DNA of 64,000 nt, from assembly GCA_024641005.1 (NCBI GenBank), contig JAHEDX010000003.1, positions 37,920 to 101,919 on the forward strand, read 5' to 3'. The position numbers were made by a program, and so were the translations under genes. Within the stretch, counting starts at the first letter, position 1. Each line of letters begins with the position of its first letter. Source of the stretch: Acidimicrobiaceae bacterium. Lineage in GTDB: Bacteria > Actinomycetota > Acidimicrobiia > Acidimicrobiales > Ilumatobacteraceae. This document shows positions 33,122-43,461 of the stretch, piece by piece. Below the pieces are notes generated by a model. That model was not told where the DNA came from and searched no databases. It saw only the letters and a program-made list of their open reading frames with translations.

Positions 33122-34684
33122 ATGCGCGCCACGTCGATCGGTCACGCCGGCATCCTCATCGAGACTGACGCCGGGTCGATTCTCTGCGACCCTTGGTTCT
33201 TGCCGGCGTTTCTCGGTTCGTGGTTCGTCTTCCCTCGCAACGATCAACTCGGCGACGACCTGCTGCACCGCATCGAAACAGCCGACTACCTGTACATCAC
33301 CCACCTGCACGCCGATCACCACGACGAGCCGTGGCTGCGCGAGCACCTCCGGCGTGACATCCCGATCCTGCTTCCCGGATATCCCACCCGCGAGCAGCAA
33401 CGCACGCTCGAGCAACTCGGGTTCACCGAGTTCATCCGCACCACCGACGGCGAGGAGTTGGAGCTCGCTCCCGGCCTGACGATCGCGATCCACACCGAGG
33501 TGTCGATCACCGATGGGCCGGGCGGCGACTCCGCCATGATGGTCAGCGACGGTGAGACCCGACTCGTCAACCAGAACGACTGTCGCACCACCGACCTCGA
33601 TGCGCTCCGCCGGCACGGCCCGGTCGACCTGCATTGGCTGCAGTATTCGGGGGCGATCTGGTATCCGATGGTGTACGAGATGCCGGCCGAGGACATGCGG
33701 CGTTCGTGCGACGCGAAGGTCGAGAGCCAGTTCACGCGGGCGATGCGTTATGTCGACATCATCGATGCACGGGCCGTCGTGCCCAGCGCGGGACCACCGG
33801 CATTCCTCGACGATGATCTCTTCCACCTCAACATGATCCGGGGCGACGAACTGTCGATCTTCCCCGACCAGCGCTCGTTCATGAGCCGGCTCGCAGCAGG
33901 CGGTCACCGCGGTGTCCTGGCCATCCCGGGCACCGAGATCGAGATCACGCCCGACGACATCACCGTCACCCATCCGATCCCCGTGGCAGACGTCGAAGCG
34001 ATCTTCGACGACAAGGAGGCCTACCTTCGTCGCTACCAGGCCGACTGGAAGCCGTGGCTCGACGAACTCAAGCAAGGCTGGAACCAGCCCACCACCGACC
34101 TGCTCGCCACGCTCAAGGCGTGGTGGGAGCCCCTGCTGCGTATGGCGCCCACCCTACGAAACGCGGTGGGCGCCAACTGTCTGTTCCGCGCCGGCGATCT
34201 CGACATCATCATCGACTTCCCCAACGCGGAGGTCCGGCGTTTCGATGCAGAGCCGTACTCGTTCTCGTTCGCCATCCCTCGCGAGCTCGTCGAGACCGTC
34301 ACCGCCCAACGTGCGGTCGACTGGTCGAACTCGCTGTTCCTGTCATGTCGCTGGACCGGATGGCGGGAAGGCGATTTCAACGAGTACCTGTACAACTTCT
34401 TCAAGTCGATGTCGGTCGAGCGGATGCGTCGCACCGAGGCCGAGGCGATCCGCAAACTGAACCCGCCGACCGAGACCGAGCCCGAGATCGAACTCGGCGG
34501 CTATGTCGTGCAACGTCGATGCCCGCACCGCAATGCCGACCTGTCGGTGTTCGGTGAGATCGAGCAGCGTTCGAACACCGACGTGCTCGTGTGCACGCTG
34601 CATGGCTGGCTGTTCGATTGCGAGACGGGCCGTTGCCTCACCTCGAACGACCATCCCCTCAAGATCCGCCGACGCGGCGACTGA
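33122..34684 (+). CDS. Metallo-beta-lactamase-fold / Rieske [2Fe-2S] fusion protein
   Basis: A 520-aa protein with two recognisable domains. The N-terminal half is a UlaG/CMAH-like metallo-beta-lactamase fold: GHAGILIETDAGSILCDPW and the metal motif HLHADHHD (His61, His63, Asp65, His66). The C-terminus (about 465-510) has a Rieske site, CPHR followed by CTLHGWLFDC, giving the two Cys-x-His/Cys-x2-His ligand pairs. CMP-Neu5Ac hydroxylase has the same two folds in the opposite order. This suggests an Fe-S-fed oxygenase or hydrolase on an unknown substrate (inference). The middle (about 280-450) is unassigned. No signal peptide. Confidence 0.8.
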   Translation: MRATSIGHAGILIETDAGSILCDPWFLPAFLGSWFVFPRNDQLGDDLLHRIETADYLYITHLHADHHDEPWLREHLRRDIPILLPGYPTREQQRTLEQLGFTEFIRTTDGEELELAPGLTIAIHTEVSITDGPGGDSAMMVSDGETRLVNQNDCRTTDLDALRRHGPVDLHWLQYSGAIWYPMVYEMPAEDMRRSCDAKVESQFTRAMRYVDIIDARAVVPSAGPPAFLDDDLFHLNMIRGDELSIFPDQRSFMSRLAAGGHRGVLAIPGTEIEITPDDITVTHPIPVADVEAIFDDKEAYLRRYQADWKPWLDELKQGWNQPTTDLLATLKAWWEPLLRMAPTLRNAVGANCLFRAGDLDIIIDFPNAEVRRFDAEPYSFSFAIPRELVETVTAQRAVDWSNSLFLSCRWTGWREGDFNEYLYNFFKSMSVERMRRTEAEAIRKLNPPTETEPEIELGGYVVQRRCPHRNADLSVFGEIEQRSNTDVLVCTLHGWLFDCETGRCLTSNDHPLKIRRRGD

Positions 34685-34686
34685 CC

Positions 34687-35082
34687 TCAGTCGCGGTCGA
34701 GGAACCGTGGACGTTCGCCGAACACGGCGATCGTCTGGCGCAGCGGCACCAGATCGCGACGCTGTCGGCGCTCGGCGTCGAGTTGAGCCTGCTGGGCAGC
34801 GGCACGGGCACGCGCCAGCTCGTCGCGAAGGCGAGCGTTCTCGAGCTCGAGTTCCATGACCCGGCGAATGCCCTCGAGGTTCATGCCCTGCTCGGCGAGA
34901 TCGGAGATCCGCTGGAGCTGTTCGATGTCGGCATCGCTGTAGCGACGGTTGCCGCCCTGGGTTCGAGCCGGCTGCACCAGACCACGGCGCTCGTAGATGC
35001 GCAGCGTCTGGGGATGCATACCGGCCAACTCGGCCGCGACGGAGATCACGTAGACGGCTTGGGTGCGGTGTCGTGCAGTCAT
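34687..35082 (-). CDS. hspR: HspR, MerR-family heat-shock repressor
   Basis: Autoregulated repressor of the dnaK operon that binds HAIR inverted repeats, with DnaK as corepressor in Streptomyces and Mycobacterium. The 131-aa protein has a MerR helix-turn-helix (VYVISVAAELAGMHPQTLR, then IYERRGL), the GGNRRYSDADIEQL wing and a C-terminal coiled coil (about 75-112). It is the last gene of dnaK-grpE-dnaJ-hspR and overlaps dnaJ as ATGA. Confidence 0.96.
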   Translation of the reverse strand: MTARHRTQAVYVISVAAELAGMHPQTLRIYERRGLVQPARTQGGNRRYSDADIEQLQRISDLAEQGMNLEGIRRVMELELENARLRDELARARAAAQQAQLDAERRQRRDLVPLRQTIAVFGERPRFLDRD

Positions 35083-36215
35083 GACGGGTTCCTCGGGTCA
35101 ACCGTAGTCGCCGCGGCCAACTGCTCGATGGCCGACCGTTGCGCATCGGTGAGTGTGGTGGGTACGTCGACCTCGACCGTGACGATCAGATCGCCGCTCT
35201 TGGTGCCCTCGCGCTTGGACACGGTGGTGATGCCCTTGCCCTTGACGCGGTGCCGGGAACCGCTGGGGGTGCCCGGCTTGACCCGCAACTTCACCGTTGC
35301 GCCGTCGAGCGTCGGCACGTCGATGTCGCTGCCCAGCGCTGCCTCGGCGAACGTGACGGGCATCGTGAGGGTGAGATTGCGCCCCGACCGGCCGAAACGA
35401 GCGTGCGGTGCCACCTTGATCTCGACGAGCAGGTCGCCGGCCGGGCCGCCGTTACGGCCCGGCGCCCCGCGACCCGCGAGACGGATCGTTTGACCGTCGG
35501 ACACGCCCGCAGGGATCCGCGCCTTCACCTCGCGAGGGCGTCGCTCGACGCCGCTGCCACGACACGTGGTACACGGGTCCTTGATGGTCGACCCTCGCCC
35601 CTGGCAGTTGCGGCACGGCGACGAGAAGGAGAACAAGCCTTGGTTGTCGTCGACGACGCCGCGCCCGCCACAGACGGCACACACCGTGGGATGAGTGCCC
35701 GGCTTCGCCCCAGATCCGGAGCAGGTCGAGCACTGTGCGTCGCTGGTGAGGTACAGCGTCGTGGTGAGCCCCGTCGCAGCGTCCTCGAACTCGAGATTGA
35801 GCTGGGCCGTGACATCGCCACCGCGCTGCGGGCCGACCCCCGAACCGGCTCGACCACCACGGTTACGTTGCCCCCGGAACATCTGTCCGAGCAGATCGCC
35901 GATGTCGCCGCCCTGGGCGTCGCCGACATTGAACGAGAACCCTCCGGGCCCACCGCCGCCGATCCCGCCGGCCATCGGGCCGAGCCGGCGGACCTCGTCG
36001 TACTCTTTGCGCTTGGCCTCGTCGCCGAGCACGTCGTAGGCCGATGAGATCTCCTTGAAGCGCTCTTCCGAGGCGGCGTCGCCGGGATTCTGGTCAGGGT
36101 GGTACTGACGCGCGAGCTTGCGGTAGGCCTTGGTGATCTCTTTGGGAGTGGCGTCGGCATTGACGCCCAGCAACTGGTAGTAGTCCTTCTCGAACCATTC
36201 TCGTTGTGCGTCCAT
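35079..36215 (-). CDS. dnaJ: Chaperone protein DnaJ
   Basis: Hsp40 co-chaperone of 378 aa. J domain (about 9-75) with the HPD motif in RQYHPDQNPGD; a Gly-rich region (about 80-120); the zinc-finger domain with all four CxxCxGxG repeats (CSTCSGSG, CAVCGGRG, CRNCQGRG, CTTCRGSG); and the C-terminal substrate domain. All catalytic parts are intact. It lies 47 bp after grpE. The extended N-terminus MDAQREWFEKDYYQLLG is typical of the second actinobacterial DnaJ (DnaJ1, in the dnaK operon). Confidence 0.97.
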   Translation of the reverse strand: MDAQREWFEKDYYQLLGVNADATPKEITKAYRKLARQYHPDQNPGDAASEERFKEISSAYDVLGDEAKRKEYDEVRRLGPMAGGIGGGGPGGFSFNVGDAQGGDIGDLLGQMFRGQRNRGGRAGSGVGPQRGGDVTAQLNLEFEDAATGLTTTLYLTSDAQCSTCSGSGAKPGTHPTVCAVCGGRGVVDDNQGLFSFSSPCRNCQGRGSTIKDPCTTCRGSGVERRPREVKARIPAGVSDGQTIRLAGRGAPGRNGGPAGDLLVEIKVAPHARFGRSGRNLTLTMPVTFAEAALGSDIDVPTLDGATVKLRVKPGTPSGSRHRVKGKGITTVSKREGTKSGDLIVTVEVDVPTTLTDAQRSAIEQLAAATTVDPRNPS

Positions 36216-36262
36216 CCCGATTCACCTCCTGCCTCGTGCTGACGTCGGTTGGGACCCTGAGC

Positions 36263-36864
36263 TCAATCCCTGGTGCGAACCATCGCAGGCCGCAGCGTCT
36301 TGCCGCGCCAGCGATACCCACTGCGCATCACCTCGGCCACGACGACGTCCCCGGCCTCGCCCGCCTCGTGAGCCACGGCTTCGGCGACCTCGGGATCGAA
36401 CGGCTGTGCCTCGATGTCGACCGTCTCCAGACCGTGCTTCTTGAGCTCGGTGAGCATCACGCTGAGCAGAGGGCCGACCTCGTCGGGGTGACGCAGGTAG
36501 GCGGCCTCGGCGGCGTCGAGCACGGGCAGGAACGCTTCGGCGAGCCGCCCCGTTGCGCGATCGACGTCGGCCTCTACCTGGGCGGCTGTGCGCTTGCGAA
36601 AGTTCTCGAAGTCGGCCTGCAACCGCATCGCAAGATCCTTGTACTGGTCTCGCTCGGAGATCAGGGTTGCGACGTCGACGACCTCACCCGGAGGGGCGAA
36701 CTCGGCATCGTCGACATCGGCGACATCTCCGTCACCGAAACCCGACGGCTGCGGGCCGTCGGGCTCGGTGGTCGAATCGTCGACGTCGACGCGCGGGATC
36801 TGGCCGGTGTAGTCGTCGACCTCGGAGCCGCGTTCGTCGTCGGACGCAACGGCGTCGCCGGTGT

Positions 36865-36868
<4 letters not shown>
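36263..36868 (-). CDS. grpE: GrpE nucleotide exchange factor
   Basis: DnaK nucleotide exchange factor of 201 aa. The first ~65 residues are acidic and disordered. A long helix (about 70-135; [20 protein letters not shown]) follows, then the C-terminal beta domain ending in [19 protein letters not shown], the conserved family end. Its ATG overlaps the dnaK stop. Confidence 0.96.
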
Positions 36869-38718
<1,850 letters not shown>

Positions 38719-38769
38719 GGTTGAACGCTCCTGTTTCGTGGACTTGGGGGGAAATCCTGCATTGATTGG

Positions 38770-38803
38770 ACTCAAGTGTAGGAGCCCGACCGTGGAGCGC
38801 CAA
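38770..38803 (-). promoter_or_regulatory. dnaK promoter with overlapping HspR (HAIR) half-site
   Basis: On the minus strand TTGGCG (38798-38803) and TACACT (38775-38780) are spaced by 17 bp, a good sigma-70-type pair. CTTGAGT, the left half of the HAIR consensus (CTTGAGT-N7-ACTCAAG), overlaps the -10 at 38770-38776. The right half after 7 bp is ATGCAGG, matching 4 of 7. Predicted transcription starts about 50 bp before the dnaK ATG. HspR binding here is inferred. Confidence 0.65.
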
Positions 38804-38814
38804 CTCGCCAGTGA

Positions 38815-38840
38815 GAAAACCTGAGTCGCTTCGACTCAGG
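38815..38840 (-). terminator. Rho-independent terminator after cdd
   Basis: A 9-bp perfect stem (CCTGAGTCG / CGACTCAGG) with a 3-nt loop at 38820-38840 is flanked by AAAA and TTTT. On the minus strand it ends in TTTTCTC, about 55 bp past the cdd stop, and insulates the dnaK promoter. The flanking runs make it potentially bidirectional. Confidence 0.8.
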
Positions 38841-38894
38841 ATTTTGTTGGCAGCGGCGGCGGATGTCCCGCACGAGACATCGGGCGGCCCGGAC

Positions 38895-39335
38895 TCAGGA
38901 CGACGACGGCCCAGAACGTCCGACGCCGAGGTTGTCGGGGCCGAACGAGTCGGGCAGCAGCTCGGCCATCGTGTAGGCCTTGCGGATGCCGTCGGGGCCT
39001 GCCGCGTAGATCATCGTGTGTTCGTCGGCGAACTCGCGGATCTTCTGACGACAGCCACCGCACGATGTCGCCAGCGCGTCGCCCTCGCACACCGTGACGA
39101 TCGCATCGATCAGACGCTCGCCTCCGGAGACCATCGCAGAGATCGCTCCGGCCTCCGCGCACACGCTCTGCGGGTAGGCCGCGTTCTCGACATTGCAGCT
39201 GGTGAAGATCCGGCCGGTACGGGTGCGGATCGCGGCACCGACATGGAACTGTGAGTACGGCACGTGAGCGTTGGCCTGCACTTCGATCGCGGCCGCCAAG
39301 AGCTCGGGTTCGATGGATCGTTCGTCGTCGGCCAT
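38895..39335 (-). CDS. cdd: Cytidine deaminase
   Basis: Zinc enzyme of 146 aa converting cytidine and deoxycytidine to uridine forms in pyrimidine salvage. The substrate strand reads VPYSQFHVGAAI and FTSCNVENAAYPQS. The zinc site is CAEAGAI (Cys and catalytic Glu) and SCGGCRQKI. The length fits the homotetrameric class. It is monocistronic between the dnaK terminator and a divergent GNAT gene. Confidence 0.95.
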   Translation of the reverse strand: MADDERSIEPELLAAAIEVQANAHVPYSQFHVGAAIRTRTGRIFTSCNVENAAYPQSVCAEAGAISAMVSGGERLIDAIVTVCEGDALATSCGGCRQKIREFADEHTMIYAAGPDGIRKAYTMAELLPDSFGPDNLGVGRSGPSSS

Positions 39336-39406
39336 GACCGGATCGTACGTGCGCAGAACGAGAGGTGCCCGGATCGTGGGTCTCGGGATGAAACAATGCC
39401 CGGGAG

Positions 39407-39859
39407 ATGCAGGCCTACTTCCGAGACGCCGTACCGAGCGATCTTCCGGCGATCGCCGCGATACTTCGCAGCGCCACTCATCTGGGCGACCTCGAGCAGC
39501 GGGAACAGCTCGGCTCGTATCGCGACGCGCTGATCGAGATCGACCGCACCGACGGCAACTACCTCCTGGTCGCCGAATACGACCGGCAGATCACCGCTCT
39601 GATCCAGCTGCTCGCGTTCCGCCACATTCACCACGGCGGGGGACGCACCGCCCAGATCGTCGCGATGCACGTCGCCGAGCCGTTCCGGACCACCGGCATC
39701 AACGGGATGCTGCTCGATCACGCCGCCGAGCGCGCCCGCGACCTGGGTTGCCGGCGGCTCCAGGTGTTGAGCAGCACGGCCCGCACCGACGAGCACCCGT
39801 TCTGGGAACGGAACGGATTCGTGCAACTCGATCGCGGCTACGTACGCACGCTGGTCTGA
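39407..39859 (+). CDS. GNAT-family N-acetyltransferase
   Basis: A 150-aa acetyltransferase with the usual order of GNAT strands. Motif A is visible as VAMHVAEPFRTTGINGMLLD; the pyrophosphate loop is RTTGING where most have Q/RxxGxG/A. The C-terminal strand is HPFWERNGFVQLDRGYVRTL. Substrate unknown. It starts 71 bp from cdd in the opposite direction. Confidence 0.88.
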   Translation: MQAYFRDAVPSDLPAIAAILRSATHLGDLEQREQLGSYRDALIEIDRTDGNYLLVAEYDRQITALIQLLAFRHIHHGGGRTAQIVAMHVAEPFRTTGINGMLLDHAAERARDLGCRRLQVLSSTARTDEHPFWERNGFVQLDRGYVRTLV

Positions 39860-39887
39860 CCGCGCGCCCATCACCACGAAAGGCAGG

Positions 39888-41639
39888 TCAGTAGACCAGC
39901 TGGATCATCAAGGCCGCCACCGCGGTGGACGTGATGGTGAGAGGAAGACCGACCCGCGTGAAGTCCGAGAATCGGTAGCCGCCCAAGCCGTAGACCATCA
40001 GGTTCGTCTGATAGCCGATCGGCGTCAGGAACGAACAGGACGCACCGACCAGCACCCCTATCGCGAACGCGCGCGGATCCCCTCCGATCTCGACCGCCGA
40101 GGCGATCGAGATCGGCACCATCAGGGCGGCCGCCCCACTGTTCGAGAGCAGCTCGGTCAACAACTGCGTCGCCACGATCACCACGACGAGCAGGCCTGCC
40201 GATCCCAACGGGTCGCCGACACGCACGAGTTGTAACGCGATCTCGCCTGCCAGTCCGCTCGAGGCCACCGCGCCCCCGAGGCTGATCGACAGCGCGATCG
40301 TGAGCACCACGTTCAGATCGACGGCGCGGCGCGCCTCGGTCAGGCTGAGCGCACCACCAGCGACCACCAGCACAGCAGCGACGAGCGAAGCGACCAGCAG
40401 ACTCACCACACCGAATGCGGCCAGCCCGATCATGATGACGAACGCCCCGGCGGCCGCCCACGCACGCTCCCGACGCGGCGGCGGTGGTTCGTCGACCGAC
40501 GCCACCAGCGAGAAGTCACCGAACTGTTTCCATCGTTGGCCGAAGTCCGGCCCGGCGAGAACGAGCAGGACATCGCCGGTATGCAGCGGAATCGCTCCGA
40601 GCTTGCCCCGAAGATCGCCGTCGGAACGGTGGACTGCGAGCACCGCGGCTGCGTAACGGGCACGGAACCCGGCCGCCTTGAGCGTGTGACCCGCGAGATC
40701 CGATCGTCCTGCGACCACGGCCTCGTAGAGACGGACCCCAGGGCCTTCGGCATCGACGACATGTGCTCGCTCGGCCGAGACGAGACCGGTCATCTCTTGT
40801 AAGTCGACGATGCGGGCCACGTCGCCCACGAAGTGAAGGTGATCGGCCGCCTCGAGCACGCCGTCGGGCCGCGCTGCCATGACGTTGTCGCCGCGTTGGA
40901 CCGCTGCGAGGAAGAGGCCGTCGAGATCACGCAGTCGCGCCTGTTCGATCGTGACCCCCACCAGCGGACCGTTCGTCTCGACGACCATCTGGATCTGAAA
41001 CGTTCGGGCGGTCGAGCGCATCGACTCGCCCGCCGCCGTCCGGTCAGGCAGCAACCGTGGGACCACCAGGATCATGACGAGCACACCCGCGATCGCCACG
41101 GGGAGTCCGATCGGTGTGATCTCGAAGATCCCGAGCGGATGGCGGCCACTCGCCTGGAGTACATCCGACACCACCAGGTTGGTCGACGTGCCGATCAGGG
41201 TGACGACACCACCGAGAATGCTGGCGAAGGAGAGGGGCATCAAGAGCCGCGACGACGGCACCCGATTGCGTCTCGCCCACCGCACGACCCGCGGGGCGGC
41301 GAGCGCGACGAGCGGCGTATTCGGAACGAGACTCGAGATCGCCGCGGTCGCCAACGACAGGCGGGGAAGTCCGCCGCGCTTACCGAACAGGAGCGCGTCG
41401 ACCGACCACGACATCGCTCCGGTGGTCGAGATCCCGGCGGCGATCACATAGAGCGCACCGATCGTGACGGCCGCCGGGCTCGACAGGCCGGACAATGCGA
41501 CGTCCTCGTCGATCGCGCCGACGACGAGGAGCACGACGAGGCCACCACCCATACCCACCACGGTCGACACACGATCGGTCGCCATCATGACCAACGATGC
41601 GATCAGGACGACCAGCACGAACCAGGCGTCGGACGACAA
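39888..41639 (-). CDS. SLC13/DASS-type transporter with two RCK_C domains
   Basis: Predicted Na+-coupled anion (sulfate or dicarboxylate) symporter, 583 aa, with two membrane halves separated by about 190 cytosolic residues. The intramembrane signature TLIGTSTNLVVSDVL in half one and FLTPIGYQTNLMVYG in half two are the SLC13 ion-site loops. The middle region carries two TrkA_C/RCK_C-like domains (QIQMVVETNGPLVGVTIE; VRLYEAVVAGRSDLAG). The start appears to be TTG at 41639, with GAGGGG about 7 nt upstream. Its transport substrate is not determined. Confidence 0.88.
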   Translation of the reverse strand: MSSDAWFVLVVLIASLVMMATDRVSTVVGMGGGLVVLLVVGAIDEDVALSGLSSPAAVTIGALYVIAAGISTTGAMSWSVDALLFGKRGGLPRLSLATAAISSLVPNTPLVALAAPRVVRWARRNRVPSSRLLMPLSFASILGGVVTLIGTSTNLVVSDVLQASGRHPLGIFEITPIGLPVAIAGVLVMILVVPRLLPDRTAAGESMRSTARTFQIQMVVETNGPLVGVTIEQARLRDLDGLFLAAVQRGDNVMAARPDGVLEAADHLHFVGDVARIVDLQEMTGLVSAERAHVVDAEGPGVRLYEAVVAGRSDLAGHTLKAAGFRARYAAAVLAVHRSDGDLRGKLGAIPLHTGDVLLVLAGPDFGQRWKQFGDFSLVASVDEPPPPRRERAWAAAGAFVIMIGLAAFGVVSLLVASLVAAVLVVAGGALSLTEARRAVDLNVVLTIALSISLGGAVASSGLAGEIALQLVRVGDPLGSAGLLVVVIVATQLLTELLSNSGAAALMVPISIASAVEIGGDPRAFAIGVLVGASCSFLTPIGYQTNLMVYGLGGYRFSDFTRVGLPLTITSTAVAALMIQLVY

Positions 41640-41663
41640 TCAGCACCCCTCAGCTCAGGAGAG

Positions 41664-43340
41664 TCAGGTCTGTGAGAGCGAACACTGGACCGAGACGCTA
41701 CCTGCTCGTTCATGAGCGGCATTCACCACGACGACGAGACCCGGCTCACCTCGAACGACCCACGAGGCGAGAGCCCGGTCTGGGGTCCCGTCGTTGCCAT
41801 CGGTGAACCTGAGCGCCGAGCGGCCACTGAGCTGACCCAGTTTGCGCCGCGCCGGACCGTCGAGCACCTCGACGGGTTCGCCGGAGATCTCGACCGTGAT
41901 CGGTTTGACGATGTGCTCCTTGCGCGCCAGCGCCGACACATCCGTGGGCAACCACCCGACATTCGCCACGCCCGCCTCGACGCGCCAGGTGTCACCCCCG
42001 AGCCGAACGGCCCGGCAGTGGACGATCTCGAGCAGCGGCGAGCAGAGCGCCTGGTGCACGGCGAAATCTGCGTGCGGCGCCACCTCGTCGCGCAGCAGCG
42101 ACACCGGCGGATTCGTCCAGCTGTGGAGATCGTTCCAACCGCCGATCTCGATCGCGCCCAGCTGGGGATGATCGAACGCGTACCACTCGACATATCCGTC
42201 CGGGTTGTGTTCGTCGCACCAGCGAAGCACGGCGAGCGCCTCGGCGTCGCTGGGCCCGGTGTACCAGAAGTGTGTCGACTGCTTGACTCCGGTGGCGGCG
42301 TGCACGATGTCCCAGAACTCGGTCGTCCAGCCGTAGACACCGAGATGTTCGTATGCCCAGTCGTCGGCCGCACCGCTCATGGTCTGGGACGGGTCCCACG
42401 TGAAGTCCTCGTAGACCGAGTGCTGCGGATAGCCGGTGAGCGCAGTGCCGCGTTCGGCGAGCTGTTTCCACACCCACACGTCCATCGGCGCGAGCTTTTT
42501 GTCGGCCCGTGTCGACGACGGCCGCAGCAGCACGGCCCCGCTGGTGTGGTAGGCGTTGTACCCACAGATGTTGGGCCGGGCGACGATCGCACGAACCAGG
42601 GCATCGACTTCTGGTTCGCTCAACGGATGATCCCCCGAGCCGGGCACGCTGGTTCCCCACCCGGCGGGGAAGTTCCGGTTCAGGTCGAGACCCTCGACCG
42701 GACGCGGCGTGTCGATGGTGAACCCGTCATAGTCGGCGACGAAGCCCTCGCGCATGGTGCGGTAGGTCATGACGCCCTCGGGCGCGCCTTCGGGAGGCAC
42801 GGGCACCATCAAACGGGGCTCGTCGCGGTGGGCCATCCAACCACCGCTCGGGTCCGCGATGCGCATCTGCAGGATCCGACCATCGCCGTCGACGTCTTCG
42901 TTCTGCAATCCGGGCCAACGGTGCCCGTCGCGCCAGGGCCAGTGCCGCACACTCGACCGTCGGAACCTCGGCCGGTCGGCCAGCACCCACTCGGCGCCGT
43001 CGGGATTGACACGCGGCACCACATAGAAGGTGCGGGTACGCAGGGCTCGGGTGACGGCATCATCGGTACCGAACGCTGTCACGAGCCGATGCACCAGGTG
43101 ACACGCCGCAACGGTTGCTGTCAGCTCGACAGCGTGGATGCTGGCGTCGACCCAGTGTGCCGGCTTCGTGTCGTGGGCGCCGGTCGACGAGTCGGTCACA
43201 GTGACGAGCACGAGATCACGGCCCTCGTACGACTTCCCGTACGACTCCAACGTGACGAGGTCGGGATGCTCGTCCGCGACCTCGTGCAGCCATGCAACCA
43301 ACTCGTCGTAGCGAAGGTAGCGATCGAACCCGTAATCCAT
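41664..43340 (-). CDS. M14-family zinc carboxypeptidase
   Basis: Zinc peptidase of 558 aa with the M14 fold at residues 1-350. Zinc ligands His and Glu in ASIHAVELTA (HxxE) and His in YNAYHTSGAVLL; catalytic Glu in TTEFWD. The Arg of LNRNFPAGW is the substrate-carboxylate binding region. No signal peptide is seen. A C-terminal domain of about 150 residues (from 400) has beta-sandwich character (TWRVEAGVANVGWLPTDVS), common in bacterial M14D members. Start is the ATG at 43338-43340; a GTG at 43349 is possible. It is divergent from gpmI. Confidence 0.9.
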   Translation of the reverse strand: MDYGFDRYLRYDELVAWLHEVADEHPDLVTLESYGKSYEGRDLVLVTVTDSSTGAHDTKPAHWVDASIHAVELTATVAACHLVHRLVTAFGTDDAVTRALRTRTFYVVPRVNPDGAEWVLADRPRFRRSSVRHWPWRDGHRWPGLQNEDVDGDGRILQMRIADPSGGWMAHRDEPRLMVPVPPEGAPEGVMTYRTMREGFVADYDGFTIDTPRPVEGLDLNRNFPAGWGTSVPGSGDHPLSEPEVDALVRAIVARPNICGYNAYHTSGAVLLRPSSTRADKKLAPMDVWVWKQLAERGTALTGYPQHSVYEDFTWDPSQTMSGAADDWAYEHLGVYGWTTEFWDIVHAATGVKQSTHFWYTGPSDAEALAVLRWCDEHNPDGYVEWYAFDHPQLGAIEIGGWNDLHSWTNPPVSLLRDEVAPHADFAVHQALCSPLLEIVHCRAVRLGGDTWRVEAGVANVGWLPTDVSALARKEHIVKPITVEISGEPVEVLDGPARRKLGQLSGRSALRFTDGNDGTPDRALASWVVRGEPGLVVVVNAAHERAGSVSVQCSLSQT

Positions 43341-43461
43341 GATCGGCACCCTACGGGCACCCAGACCCCGTGGTGCCGCCCCGGCAGTCGGTAGACGGGT
43401 GTGCTTCGCCTTCCGGCCAGCGCTCGGACCGGCGCCCGAGTGGATCCGTACACTGGCCAGG

